A stretch of DNA of 64,000 bases from Robertmurraya sp047302285 (GTDB taxonomy: Bacteria > Bacillota > Bacilli > Bacillales > Cytobacillaceae), in contig NZ_CP154845.1 in the NCBI RefSeq assembly GCF_047302285.1, forward strand, positions 1,612,001 through 1,676,000, given 5' to 3'. Below the pieces are notes generated by a model. The model saw only the letters and a list, made by a program, of their open reading frames with translations. It was not told where the DNA came from and did no database searches. Each line of letters starts with the position of its first letter. Within the stretch, counting starts at the first letter, position 1. Below, piece by piece: positions 25,518 through 34,989 of the stretch. A program made the translations under genes and the position numbers.

Positions 25518-25523
25518 AATTTA

Positions 25524-25735
25524 AATTACATGCGCGAAGAAGGAAAAGAGTACTTAACATTCCTCTATGAAAGCGATCCTAGGACGGTGTGAGCTAGGAA
25601 ATAGAGCGTTAAGGAAGGGCGTTCTGGAGCGTTCGTTTGAAAGTGGCTGTCAAACTTGGCAGCAAATAGGGTGGAACCGCGGGTAAACTCTCGTCCCTAT
25701 GCTTACTAAAAGCATATGGAACGGGAGTTTTTTTG
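25524..25735 (+). promoter_or_regulatory. T-box riboswitch (glycine) of glyQS
   Basis: The core T-box AGGGTGGAACCGCG lies at 25668-25681. Upstream is a Stem I with GAAGGAAAAGAGTA and distal elements CCTAGGACGGTGTGAGCTAGG; a GGC glycine codon at 25618-25620 is the likely specifier. Downstream, AAACTC...GGGAGTTT forms the terminator ending TTTTTTT at about 25735. Uncharged tRNA-Gly would stabilise the antiterminator and allow glyQS expression. Confidence 0.92.
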
Positions 25736-25774
25736 TTTCTATATGCTAGAGAATAGAAAGAAGGGAAGTTACAG

Positions 25775-26665
25775 ATGAATATTCAAAACATGATTTTAAC
25801 ACTGCAAAAGCACTGGTCAAATCAAGGTTGTATCTTAATGCAAGCTTATGATGTGGAAAAAGGTGCAGGGACGATGAGCCCTTATACATTCCTCCGTGCT
25901 ATCGGTCCAGAGCCTTGGAATGTTGCTTACGTTGAACCATCCCGTCGTCCAGCAGATGGACGTTACGGAGAAAATCCAAACCGTCTTTATCAGCATCATC
26001 AATTTCAGGTGATTATGAAGCCTTCACCAGATAATATTCAAGAGCTTTATCTTGACTCTTTAAAAGCGTTAGGAATTAATCCGCTAGAGCATGATATTCG
26101 TTTCGTAGAGGACAATTGGGAAAATCCATCCCTTGGCTGTGCAGGTTTAGGCTGGGAAGTATGGCTAGATGGCATGGAGATCACTCAATTTACCTATTTC
26201 CAACAGGTTGGTGGTCTAGAATGTAAGCCAGTTTCTGTTGAAATTACGTACGGGATTGAACGCTTGGCTTCCTACATTCAAGAAAAGGAAAACGTCTTTG
26301 ATCTCGAATGGACAGAAGGTTTTACAGTGAGAGATATTTTCCTTCAGCCAGAGTTTGAACATTCTAAGTACACATTTGAAACGTCTGATACGGAAATGCT
26401 ATTCAATTTATTTAATATTTATGAAAAAGAAGCTCATCGTCAAATGGAAGAAGGACTTGTTCATCCTGCTTATGACTATGTCTTGAAATGTTCCCATACT
26501 TTCAATCTTTTAGATGCAAAAGGGGCTATCTCTGTCACTGAACGGACTGGTTATATTGGCCGTTGCCGCAATTTAGCGAGAAAAATTGCGAAAACATTTT
26601 ATGAAGAACGGGAGAAGCTTGGTTTCCCAATTTTAAAGGGCAAGGAGGATTTGAGTCATGAGTAA
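25775..26665 (+). CDS. glyQ: Glycine-tRNA ligase alpha subunit
   Basis: 296 residues, the catalytic class II subunit. Seen: MILTLQKHWSNQGCILMQAYDVEKGAGTMSPYTFLRAIGPEPWNVAYVEPSRRPADGRYGENPNR in segments, the class II motif 2 region, and LDAKGAISVTERTGYI at the C-terminal end. The alpha2-beta2 enzyme charges tRNA-Gly. It is controlled by the T-box just upstream and overlaps glyS by 8 nt. Confidence 0.97.
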   Translation: MNIQNMILTLQKHWSNQGCILMQAYDVEKGAGTMSPYTFLRAIGPEPWNVAYVEPSRRPADGRYGENPNRLYQHHQFQVIMKPSPDNIQELYLDSLKALGINPLEHDIRFVEDNWENPSLGCAGLGWEVWLDGMEITQFTYFQQVGGLECKPVSVEITYGIERLASYIQEKENVFDLEWTEGFTVRDIFLQPEFEHSKYTFETSDTEMLFNLFNIYEKEAHRQMEEGLVHPAYDYVLKCSHTFNLLDAKGAISVTERTGYIGRCRNLARKIAKTFYEEREKLGFPILKGKEDLSHE

Positions 26666-28727
26666 GGATTTGTTAATTGAGATCGGCTTAGAGGAAATGC
26701 CTGCACGGTTTGTCACAAGCTCAATCGAGCAATTCACATCAAGAATTCAAAAATGGTTTTTAGATAAAAAGATTGATATTGGCGATATCGAATCTTACTC
26801 AACCCCACGTCGCTTGGCAGTCATCGTCAACGAAGTCTCTGAGTCCCAACAAGATATTCAAGAAGAGGCGAAAGGGCCTGCCAAAAAAATCGCCTTAGAT
26901 GAGAACGGCAATTGGTCGAAGGCGGCGATCGGTTTTAGCCGTGGACAAGGAATGAGTGTTGATGATATTTATTTTAAAGAAATCGGCGGAGTTGAATATG
27001 CTCATGTAGAAAAATTCATCAAAGGGGAAGAAACGATCTCCCTTCTCCCTGAACTGAAACAAATCATCACAGGCTTAACTTTTCCGAAAAATATGCGCTG
27101 GGCAAATGAGGAAATCAAATATATAAGACCTATTAAATGGCTTGTTGCCATGTTTGGTCAAGAGACTATTCCATTTTCTATTACGAATGTGGAAACAAAG
27201 AATTGGACGAGAGGACATCGCTTCCTAGGAGAACAGGTTGAAATCCCTTCACCAAAAGATTATGTCGTCACACTACTTGGACAATATGTTGTGGCCAATA
27301 GTGAGGAAAGAAAAGCTGCGATCATCTCACAATTGAAAAAGATCGAGGAAGAAAATAATTGGGTTATTCCGGTTGATGAAGAATTATTAGAAGAAGTCAA
27401 TAATTTGGTGGAGTATCCAACTGCCCTCTTCGGACGTTTTGAAGAAGAATATCTTGAGTTACCAGAAGAAGTCCTTATCACATCGATGAAGGAGCATCAA
27501 CGTTACTTCCCAGTCAAATCGGAGGATGGAAAGCTACTTCCTTTCTTTGTAACGGTTCGCAATGGGGACCATCAGCATCTTGAGACTGTTGCAAAGGGGA
27601 ATGAGAAAGTATTAAGAGCACGTCTAGCCGATGCGGCATTCTTCTATAAAGAAGATCAAAAACTTGAAATTAGTAAGGCTTTGGAAAAGTTTAAAACAAT
27701 TGTTTACCACGAGGAAATTGGTACTTTAGCTGAAAAAGTTGAACGAGTTAAACAATTAGCTGATAAGCTAACAATGGAACTAGACTTTTCAAACGAAGAG
27801 AAAGAGACTACAAATCGTGCTGCAGAAATCAGTAAATTTGATCTTGTTACTAATATGGTTTATGAGTTCCCTGAGCTACAAGGCTTCATGGGTGAAAAAT
27901 ATGCCATTCAAAAAGGCGAGTCTGAGATAGTGGCGAAAGCAATCAATGAGCATTATATGCCTAGAAATGCAGAGGATGACACAGCAAGTTCTAATCCTGG
28001 GGCAGCTTTAGCGATTGTTGAAAAGCTTGATACCATTATCTCTACCTTTGCGATCGGTTTGATCCCAAGTGGTTCACAAGACCCGTATGCTTTAAGAAGA
28101 CAAGCTGCGGGAATCGTGCAAACACTCGTGAATAAAGATTGGGATATTGAATTAGAAAAACTTATCCAGTTCAGTATCGAGTTGATTGAAGAAGCTCAAT
28201 TTTCAAAGTTAAGTAGAGCAGAATTAGAGAAAGAGCTTATTACTTTCTTTAAGTTAAGATTAAAGTATCTTCTTCAGGAGCGAGGCATTCGTTACGATGT
28301 AATTGATGCTGTTCTTTCAGAGAAGATCGGAAGTGTATCAGCTCTAGTACGGAAAGCGGCAACGCTAAATAGTCATAAAGAGGATGAAGGCTTTAAAGAA
28401 TCGATGGAAGCGTTAAGCAGGGTCATCAATATTGCTCGTAAAGCTGACGAGATTGTCGAAATTCAACCTTCATTATTTGAAAACAAGGAAGAAAGTGATC
28501 TCTACAATGCAATCGTCGATTTGGAGCAAGCGTTAGTAGCGGATGTGACTGAGGAAGATTATTACCAAATGCTTGTGTCCTTAAAAACACCAATTAACCA
28601 GTACTTTGATCACACAATGGTAATGGTAGAGGATGTAAACTTAAGAAATAATCGATTAAGCTTATTAGCGAAATTGGCACATGTCATTAAAGGCTTTGCT
28701 GATGTAACAGAAATCATGGTGAAATAG
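26658..28727 (+). CDS. glyS: Glycine-tRNA ligase beta subunit
   Basis: 689 residues, as usual. It starts KDLLIEIGLEEMPARFVTSS and contains the HD-type region, EMPARF and the C-terminal DALR anticodon-binding domain (TPINQYFDHTMVMVEDVNLRNNRLSLLAKL in parts). It binds tRNA for the alpha subunit. Translationally coupled to glyQ through the 8-nt overlap. Confidence 0.97.
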   Translation: MSKDLLIEIGLEEMPARFVTSSIEQFTSRIQKWFLDKKIDIGDIESYSTPRRLAVIVNEVSESQQDIQEEAKGPAKKIALDENGNWSKAAIGFSRGQGMSVDDIYFKEIGGVEYAHVEKFIKGEETISLLPELKQIITGLTFPKNMRWANEEIKYIRPIKWLVAMFGQETIPFSITNVETKNWTRGHRFLGEQVEIPSPKDYVVTLLGQYVVANSEERKAAIISQLKKIEEENNWVIPVDEELLEEVNNLVEYPTALFGRFEEEYLELPEEVLITSMKEHQRYFPVKSEDGKLLPFFVTVRNGDHQHLETVAKGNEKVLRARLADAAFFYKEDQKLEISKALEKFKTIVYHEEIGTLAEKVERVKQLADKLTMELDFSNEEKETTNRAAEISKFDLVTNMVYEFPELQGFMGEKYAIQKGESEIVAKAINEHYMPRNAEDDTASSNPGAALAIVEKLDTIISTFAIGLIPSGSQDPYALRRQAAGIVQTLVNKDWDIELEKLIQFSIELIEEAQFSKLSRAELEKELITFFKLRLKYLLQERGIRYDVIDAVLSEKIGSVSALVRKAATLNSHKEDEGFKESMEALSRVINIARKADEIVEIQPSLFENKEESDLYNAIVDLEQALVADVTEEDYYQMLVSLKTPINQYFDHTMVMVEDVNLRNNRLSLLAKLAHVIKGFADVTEIMVK

Positions 28728-28766
28728 AGATTTTAGTAACCGTTCAATTAGAAAATTTGTCTACTG

Positions 28767-28797
28767 TAAGAGCCTGTTCCATTTGAGCGGGCTCTTA
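28767..28797 (+). terminator. Likely terminator hairpin after glyS
   Basis: TAAGAGCC and GGCTCTTA can pair around a 15-nt loop; the following tail (CTTAAT) is only weakly T-rich. Confidence 0.5.
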
Positions 28798-28905
28798 CTT
28801 AATATCAGGCTACTTTCCGATCTAGGATTAAAACTTTCAGTCCAACAATCAGTAGTATATAATATTAGTTATTAAGTATAGCATTATTCACGCAGTTGTT
28901 AGGTG

Positions 28906-29538
28906 GTGAGTACAATAGAGCTCAACAAACGGCAAGAACGAATCTTAGAAATCGTCAAGGATAACGGCCCGATCACAGGGGAACAAATCGCTGAACGGTT
29001 AAATTTAACGCGTGCTACCCTGCGTCCTGATTTGGCTATTTTAACGATGGCAGGATATTTAGATGCTAGACCAAGGGTCGGCTATTTTTATACAGGAAAA
29101 TCAGGTGTTCAACTACTAACTGAAAACCTCAAAAAACTGTATGTGAAGGACTATCAATCTATCCCAGTTGTTGTTAATGAAAATATATCGGTGTATGATG
29201 CAATCGTAACGATGTTTCTAGAGGATGTGGGAACACTATTTGTTGTAGATGGGCAAAACCTTTTAGTCGGTGTTCTTTCTCGAAAAGATTTACTCCGTGC
29301 AAGTATTGGTAAGCAAGAATTAACGACTCTTCCGGTTAATATCATTATGACAAGGATGCCAAATATTACGATGTGTGAAAAGGAAGATTTGTTAATCGAT
29401 GTAGCAGGTAAATTAATCGATAAACAAATCGATGCCTTACCAGTCGTCAAAGAAACGGATAAAGGCTTTGAAGTCATTGGCCGTGTCACAAAAACCAACT
29501 TAACGAAAGCATTAGTTGCACTGTCTAAGAATGAATAA
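28906..29538 (+). CDS. ccpN: Transcriptional repressor CcpN
   Basis: About 210 residues. N-terminal winged helix (RQERILEIVKDNGPITGEQIAERLNLTRATLRPDL), then two CBS domains (VYDAIVTMFLEDVGTLFVVDGQ and LIDVAGKLIDKQIDALPVV). CcpN represses gluconeogenic genes (gapB, pckA) and sr1 in B. subtilis. Start is one of the adjacent GTG codons 28903 or 28906; the second gives MSTIELNKRQE, the form I expect. It lies next to yqfL as in B. subtilis, where both are involved in central carbon control. Confidence 0.93.
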   Translation: MSTIELNKRQERILEIVKDNGPITGEQIAERLNLTRATLRPDLAILTMAGYLDARPRVGYFYTGKSGVQLLTENLKKLYVKDYQSIPVVVNENISVYDAIVTMFLEDVGTLFVVDGQNLLVGVLSRKDLLRASIGKQELTTLPVNIIMTRMPNITMCEKEDLLIDVAGKLIDKQIDALPVVKETDKGFEVIGRVTKTNLTKALVALSKNE

Positions 29539-29623
29539 AATGGCTCTTATAATTGGTTTTTACAAAACAAACAATCTATACAGAACAAAGTAGAATATAG
29601 TTGCAGAGGGGATGGTTTTTGAA

Positions 29624-30442
29624 ATGGGAAAAATTCCAATCATCTATGTTGTATCTGACTCTGTTGGGGAAACAGCAGAGCTTGTAACGAAGGCGGCAGT
29701 GAGCCAATTTAATGGGAGCAATGCCACCATTAAACGTTTCCCATATGTAGAAGACATTGAGGATGTAGATGAGGTGATTTCTCTTGTGAAAATGGACAAG
29801 GGAATGATTGCCTATACGTTAGTTAAACCAGATATCCGTGAATATATGAAAGAAGCAAGCATTAAAGAACAGATTTATGCGTGTGATATTATTGGACCAT
29901 TGATTGATGAAATCCAAGCAGCGAGCGGTATAAAACCGCTTTTTGAACCAGGACTAGTGAGAAAGCTTGATGAAGATTATTTCAAAAAGGTCGAAGCAAT
30001 TGAGTTTGCTGTTAAATATGATGATGGACGAGACCCAAGAGGGATCTTGAAGGCGGATATTGTATTAGTCGGAGTTTCTCGTACATCGAAAACCCCGCTT
30101 TCACAATATTTAGCTCATAAAAGATTAAAAGTTGCGAACGTTCCATTAGTACCTGAGGTTGATCCCCCTGAGGAGCTTTTTCAAACTTCGCCAGAAAAAT
30201 GTTTTGGCTTGAAGATTGGCTCGGAAAAACTAAATAGTATCCGACGAGAAAGATTAATTTCTCTTGGATTAAATGACCAAGCGAGCTATGCAAACTTATC
30301 AAGAATTAATGAGGAACTGGAATACTTTGAGAAAATTGTTTCTAAAATCGGTTGTCAGACGATTGATGTGACGAACAAGGCTGTAGAAGAAACAGCTAAT
30401 ATCATTTTAAATCAGTATTATAAAAGGAAAATATCTCAATAA
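29624..30442 (+). CDS. yqfL: Pyruvate, phosphate dikinase regulatory protein (YqfL/PDRP)
   Basis: 272 residues from ATG 29624, chosen because GAGGGG ends 12 nt upstream and the family begins IIYVVSDSVGETAELV. A P-loop-like GVSRTSKTPLSQYLAHK lies near residue 150, preceded by DDGRDPRGILKADIVL. Members phosphorylate and dephosphorylate PPDK or PEP synthase. In B. subtilis the partner ccpN gene lies next to it and the protein affects gluconeogenic flux, which is consistent here. No ppdK gene is in the window. Confidence 0.92.
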   Translation: MGKIPIIYVVSDSVGETAELVTKAAVSQFNGSNATIKRFPYVEDIEDVDEVISLVKMDKGMIAYTLVKPDIREYMKEASIKEQIYACDIIGPLIDEIQAASGIKPLFEPGLVRKLDEDYFKKVEAIEFAVKYDDGRDPRGILKADIVLVGVSRTSKTPLSQYLAHKRLKVANVPLVPEVDPPEELFQTSPEKCFGLKIGSEKLNSIRRERLISLGLNDQASYANLSRINEELEYFEKIVSKIGCQTIDVTNKAVEETANIILNQYYKRKISQ

Positions 30443-30448
30443 TGTGAA

Positions 30449-30484
30449 TGACTAGTACGATCTGTACTAGTTTTCTTTTTTTGT
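30449..30484 (+). terminator. Terminator after yqfL
   Basis: ACTAGTAC (30451-30458) and GTACTAGT (30464-30471) form a perfect 8-bp stem followed by TTTCTTTTTTT. Confidence 0.9.
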
Positions 30485-30496
30485 AAGAAAAAATAA

Positions 30497-30525
30497 TGGA
30501 AAAATACTATTCTTTATACTATAAT
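30497..30525 (+). promoter_or_regulatory. Possible sigma-A promoter of the yqxD-dnaG-sigA operon
   Basis: TGGAAA (30497-30502) and TATAAT (30520-30525), spacing 17. The -10 is perfect, the -35 weak. Confidence 0.55.
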
Positions 30526-30661
30526 AAAAAATTGTGATAAAAATGTTTATTATAGGTTTAGACTTACTAATGAACGAATAAACTAATTATGAATAGAAGT
30601 CAAGTTCAGAAGCAAAAGAAAATTCGACAAATCGAAGATTCAAAACTTATTCCTTTTTTAA

Positions 30662-30690
30662 GCAGGAATATGTGGAGTGATGTAGAATTT
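30662..30690 (+). promoter_or_regulatory. Sigma-H promoter upstream of yqxD-dnaG-sigA
   Basis: GCAGGAATA (30662-30670), 11-nt spacer, GTAGAATTT (30682-30690). This fits the sigma-H consensus RnAGGAwww-N11/12-RnnGAATww at every defined position. B. subtilis has a sigma-H promoter in the sigA operon used at the start of sporulation, so the match is biologically sensible. Confidence 0.8.
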
Positions 30691-30719
30691 ATAGTACATT
30701 AGGAAGACCAAAGGTTATT

Positions 30720-31157
30720 GTGGATGCAGATTCATGTCCAGTTAAAGCGGAAATTGTCGAAATTGCTCAGAATTTTGATGTGAGTGTTTCCTTTGTTGCA
30801 TCCTATAATCACGTGACAAACGACACCATAGGTGGAACTTGGCATTATGTTGATTCAGATAAAGAGGCTGCAGACTTATTTATTATGAATCATGTTCATG
30901 CTGGAGATATTGCTGTTACGCAGGATATTGGTTTAGCCTCGACCCTTTTAGCAAAAAAGGTGCTTGTCCTTAGTCCGCGGGGAAGCTTGTATGAAGAAAA
31001 AGACATCGAATCCGCCTTACATATGAGATATTTATCTGCTAAAGCCCGTAGGCAAGGGAAATATGGAAAAGGTCCGAAACCATTTACGATGGACGATCGA
31101 AACCGTTTTAGAAAAAATTTCACAAATTTATTGTCGAAAATTAAAGGTGTTCTTTGA
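30720..31157 (+). CDS. yqxD: YaiI/YqxD family protein (UPF0178)
   Basis: 145 residues from GTG 30720, with DADSCPVK at the N terminus, AVTQDIGLASTLLAKKVLVLSPRGSLY and a basic C-terminal tail. The family's first beta strand (KVIV before DADAC) would be lost with this start, yet no ATG, GTG or TTG exists upstream before the stop at 30678. AAAGG lies 5 nt before GTG 30720; an ATT at 30687 is the alternative. PIN-like fold, function unknown. First gene of the dnaG-sigA operon. Confidence 0.85.
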   Translation: MDADSCPVKAEIVEIAQNFDVSVSFVASYNHVTNDTIGGTWHYVDSDKEAADLFIMNHVHAGDIAVTQDIGLASTLLAKKVLVLSPRGSLYEEKDIESALHMRYLSAKARRQGKYGKGPKPFTMDDRNRFRKNFTNLLSKIKGVL

Positions 31158-31252
31158 TTTTTGCCGAATATCTCTTCAGTGAGCTTATTATGAACATTTT
31201 CTTTTTCATGCAAGGGGTTTTACGAAATTAACAATATATGGAGTTGTTTTCA

Positions 31253-33067
31253 ATGCAGGTGCGAATTCCTGAAGAAAAAATAAATGAAATTCGCCAAGCC
31301 GTTGATATAGTCGATCTCATTAGCGACTATGTACAACTAAAAAAACAAGGGCGTAACTACATGGGTTTATGCCCATTCCATGGTGAAAATACGCCATCCT
31401 TCTCGGTTTCATCAGATAAGCAAATTTATCATTGCTTTGGGTGTGGAGCAGGAGGAAATGTTTTCTCGTTTATTATGGAGCTTGACAGTCTCTCTTTTCC
31501 GGAAGCGGCGATAAAGTTGGCTGAAAAAGCGAATGTCGAGTTAGACATTTCGCCAACAGAAGCTACTTCAACTGAGACATCTTTCTCAAAAGAATTAAAA
31601 CAAATGATTGAAGCCCACGAATTAATACGTAAATTCTACCATCATTTATTGGTAAACACAAAAGATGGTCAGCATGCATTAGAATATCTGCTTAACCGGG
31701 GATTTACAAAAGAATCAATCGATAAATTTCAAATCGGATATTCGCTAAAATCATGGGAATTTGTTTATAAATTTTTGACGAAGAGGAATTTCGAACCTGA
31801 TATATTAGAAAAATCAGGTCTTATTATTAAACGAGAAAATGACGGAACCTATTTTGACCGTTTCCGCGATCGAATTATGTTCCCTATTTTTGACCAAAAA
31901 GGAAACACGATTGCTTTTTCTGGGAGATCACTGGGGTCAGATGAACCTAAATATTTAAATAGTCCCGAAACGGCAATCTTTAATAAAAGTAAAATTTTAT
32001 ATAACTTTCACTTAGCAAGACCGACGATTCGAAAATTACAACAAGTTATTCTTTTTGAGGGGTTTGCAGATTGTATTGCAGCAGATCGAGCTGGGGTTGA
32101 GAATGGGGTCGCCGCAATGGGGACATCATTGACAAATGACCATGTTGCCTTAATTAGGAGGAATAGTGAATCTGTTACGATTTGTTATGACTCTGACAAA
32201 GCTGGAATAGGAGCTGCATATCGAGCAGCTAACATGCTGGTCGAAGCTGGCTCTCAAGTAAGGGTTGCAATGATGCCAGATGGTCTAGATCCTGATGATT
32301 ATATTAAAAAATACGGGGAAGCTAAATTCAATAAAGAAATCATCGGTTCAAGCATGACCTTCATGTCCTTTAAGCTTTTATACTTCAGAAGAGGAAAAGA
32401 TCTTCAAAACGAAGGAGATCGCTTGCAGTATATCGAAGAAGTATTAAGGGAAATCAGTCAGCTTGAAAGGGCAGTTGAGCGAGACCATTACCTAAGACAG
32501 ATTTCAAATGAATTTTCACTTTCTTTAGATGCTTTAAAAGAACAGCAAAAGCAGCTATATTTTGAAAATAAAAGAAAGAATCAAGGCCAACCATTTACAG
32601 AGCAGAAACAAAAATTTGTTTCAAAAAGGCAGGTTGAACCATTAAAGCCAGCTTTTCACAATGCGGAAAGAAGATTAATTTACCACATGATGAGAGATCC
32701 TAATATTGCTTACAAAGTACAGGATAAGCTCTCAGGTCATTCTTTTAATATTGATGAGCATCAAGCGATTATTACTTATTTATATGGTTATTATGAAAAA
32801 GGGATGGAGTCAAATCCAAGTCATTTCATGAATTATTTGACAGATGATAAGCTAAGGCGAACAATTGCTCATATTGAAATGATGTCTGTCAATGAGGAAT
32901 TGAGTGAACAAGAATTAAGCGATTATATTAATCAGGTGTTGAAACATCAAAAGATGCTAAAGATAAGGGAAAAAGAAAAAGAGCGTCAACAATTAGAGGC
33001 AGAATCTGATTTTACTGGTGCAGCGAGAATTGCCATGGAAATCATTCAGTTAAGGAAGTCTCTATGA
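31253..33067 (+). CDS. dnaG: DNA primase DnaG
   Basis: 604 residues from ATG 31253, chosen because GGAG lies 9 nt upstream; the ATG at 31238 has no such site. The CHC2 zinc finger CPFHGENTPSF...HCFGCGAGG is at residues ~40-65, the RNA polymerase core and TOPRIM domain with LFEGFADCIAADRAG near 265 and YDSDKAGIGAA, and a C-terminal helicase-interaction domain. It makes RNA primers for replication. Between yqxD and sigA, the conserved macromolecular synthesis operon. Confidence 0.97.
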   Translation: MQVRIPEEKINEIRQAVDIVDLISDYVQLKKQGRNYMGLCPFHGENTPSFSVSSDKQIYHCFGCGAGGNVFSFIMELDSLSFPEAAIKLAEKANVELDISPTEATSTETSFSKELKQMIEAHELIRKFYHHLLVNTKDGQHALEYLLNRGFTKESIDKFQIGYSLKSWEFVYKFLTKRNFEPDILEKSGLIIKRENDGTYFDRFRDRIMFPIFDQKGNTIAFSGRSLGSDEPKYLNSPETAIFNKSKILYNFHLARPTIRKLQQVILFEGFADCIAADRAGVENGVAAMGTSLTNDHVALIRRNSESVTICYDSDKAGIGAAYRAANMLVEAGSQVRVAMMPDGLDPDDYIKKYGEAKFNKEIIGSSMTFMSFKLLYFRRGKDLQNEGDRLQYIEEVLREISQLERAVERDHYLRQISNEFSLSLDALKEQQKQLYFENKRKNQGQPFTEQKQKFVSKRQVEPLKPAFHNAERRLIYHMMRDPNIAYKVQDKLSGHSFNIDEHQAIITYLYGYYEKGMESNPSHFMNYLTDDKLRRTIAHIEMMSVNEELSEQELSDYINQVLKHQKMLKIREKEKERQQLEAESDFTGAARIAMEIIQLRKSL

Positions 33068-33176
33068 TGAACAGTGGTTTCAAATGAAGGTTATGATGGA
33101 AACTTGATAACCTAATTATTATAAATAAAATGAAATATTTCAATCGTTTTCGTGATTTGAAGAAGGAGGGGTACAT

Positions 33177-34301
33177 ATGGCTGAAAAGTCGGCCCGTTCA
33201 AAAGAGGTTGATTCAGATTTGACCCTAGAACAAGTAAAAGAACAATTAACAGAAGTAGGAAAGAAAACAGGTGTTCTTGCCTATGATCATATTGCAGAAA
33301 AACTATCCAGTTTCGAGTTAGATTCGGATTCTATGGATGAATTCTACGCGTTTCTAGAAGAGCATGGTGTTGAACTCGTAGATGAGAATGATGATAGTGA
33401 TCCAAATGTGCAGGAACTTTCCAAAGGTGAAGAAGAATTCGACTTAAATGACCTCAGTGTTCCTCCTGGAGTGAAGATTAATGATCCGGTTCGTATGTAT
33501 TTAAAAGAAATTGGTCGTGTTGACTTACTCTCTGCAGAAGAAGAGATTAACTTAGCTGAAAGAATCGAAGATGGCGATGAAGAAGCGAAACGCCGTTTAG
33601 CAGAAGCTAACCTTCGTCTAGTTGTTAGTATTGCAAAGCGATACGTTGGTCGTGGAATGCTGTTCCTTGATTTAATTCAAGAAGGAAACATGGGTTTAAT
33701 TAAGGCAGTTGAAAAGTTCGATTATCGTAAAGGCTTTAAGTTCAGTACGTATGCAACTTGGTGGATTCGCCAAGCGATTACACGTGCGATTGCAGACCAA
33801 GCAAGAACGATTCGTATTCCTGTTCATATGGTGGAAACAATTAATAAATTAATCCGCGTTCAACGTCAGCTTCTACAGGATCTAGGACGTGAACCGTCAC
33901 CAGAAGAAATTGCCGAAGATATGGATTTAACGCCAGATAAAGTACGTGAAATCTTAAAAATTGCTCAAGAGCCCGTTTCCCTCGAAACTCCAATTGGTGA
34001 AGAGGATGATTCACATTTAGGAGATTTCATTGAAGATCAGGATGCTACATCTCCTTCAGAACATGCTGCCTATGAGCTATTAAAAGAGCAACTCGAAGAT
34101 GTTCTTGATACGTTAACCGATAGAGAAGAAAATGTTTTACGTCTTCGTTTTGGACTTGATGATGGACGTACACGCACGCTCGAAGAAGTGGGTAAGGTCT
34201 TTGGTGTTACTCGTGAACGTATTAGACAGATTGAAGCAAAAGCGCTTCGTAAGCTCAGACATCCAAGCAGAAGCAAAAGACTAAAGGACTTCCTAGAATA
34301 A
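33177..34301 (+). CDS. sigA: RNA polymerase sigma factor SigA (RpoD)
   Basis: 374 residues. Region 1.1 is short and acidic; region 1.2 PVRMYLKEIGRVDLLSAEEE; region 2 with YATWWIRQAITRAIADQARTIRIPVHM split; region 3; and region 4 with EEVGKVFGVTRERIRQIEAKALRKLRHPSRS. This is the housekeeping sigma factor. Start ATG 33177 has AAGGAGGGG upstream. Last gene of the operon, closed by a strong terminator. Confidence 0.99.
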   Translation: MAEKSARSKEVDSDLTLEQVKEQLTEVGKKTGVLAYDHIAEKLSSFELDSDSMDEFYAFLEEHGVELVDENDDSDPNVQELSKGEEEFDLNDLSVPPGVKINDPVRMYLKEIGRVDLLSAEEEINLAERIEDGDEEAKRRLAEANLRLVVSIAKRYVGRGMLFLDLIQEGNMGLIKAVEKFDYRKGFKFSTYATWWIRQAITRAIADQARTIRIPVHMVETINKLIRVQRQLLQDLGREPSPEEIAEDMDLTPDKVREILKIAQEPVSLETPIGEEDDSHLGDFIEDQDATSPSEHAAYELLKEQLEDVLDTLTDREENVLRLRFGLDDGRTRTLEEVGKVFGVTRERIRQIEAKALRKLRHPSRSKRLKDFLE

Positions 34302-34319
34302 AATAAAAAAATTATTGCT

Positions 34320-34368
34320 AGAAAATAGTTTACTTCTTACAATTGAAGTAAGCTATTTTCTTTTTTTT
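34320..34368 (+). terminator. Terminator after sigA
   Basis: AGAAAATAGTTTACTTC (34320-34336) and GAAGTAAGCTATTTTCT pair over 17 nt with one G-T pair, followed by a run of T. Confidence 0.93.
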
Positions 34369-34386
34369 GATAAAGGATGCGAAATT

Positions 34387-34929
34387 ATGGATGACAAACG
34401 AAAAACGATTATTATCAACGAAATTTTAACCTGGAAGGAAAATCGAATGCTTCCAGAACATTATTGTGATTACTTGTTAGCTTTGTATACAGAAGGAAAT
34501 TCTCCTGAACCTGAACATAGTAAATCAAAAGGGACGAAGAAAAAACTTCAGAAATCATACATTCTCCCGCTTCTTTTAATTCCAATATATGTTTTTTTCT
34601 TTTATTTTACAGAATTATCTTTCGATTTGCAAATGACCCTAGGAATAGTTTTAATCATCATCGCCATATTAACTACATATTATTTTTTCAGAAAAAGGAT
34701 TCAATATCAAATCGCACTTGTAATATCAGGTCTTTTTTTACTACTGACGAGCACCGAAATAGCCTCTCATTTTATGGGTGATAATATTTTTATTCTCTAC
34801 TTCGTTTTAATTCTAAATTGCTTGTTATGGATTTTGACTGGGAAAAAGTTAAAGCTCTTATACTTTATGATTTCTGGTTATCTTGGTGTTGTACTTTTAA
34901 TCATGTCCATATTTATTCAAATTCTCTAG
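34387..34929 (+). CDS. Membrane protein of unknown function
   Basis: 180 residues from ATG 34387, preceded by AAAGGATG 5-8 nt upstream. A ~50-residue soluble part (IINEILTWKENRMLPEHYCDYLLALYTEGN) resembles the N-terminal cytoplasmic part of many Bacillus membrane proteins; six hydrophobic helices follow (residues ~58-175). I do not recognise a function. The start of the gene lies 18 nt after the sigA terminator, so it may be read through or have its own weak promoter. No partner gene is obvious. Confidence 0.75.
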   Translation: MDDKRKTIIINEILTWKENRMLPEHYCDYLLALYTEGNSPEPEHSKSKGTKKKLQKSYILPLLLIPIYVFFFYFTELSFDLQMTLGIVLIIIAILTTYYFFRKRIQYQIALVISGLFLLLTSTEIASHFMGDNIFILYFVLILNCLLWILTGKKLKLLYFMISGYLGVVLLIMSIFIQIL

Positions 34930-34989
34930 TTTAGCAAGAATATTTTTTGAAATATAGAGATAATTCACAAAATAACCTCATACTATCAT

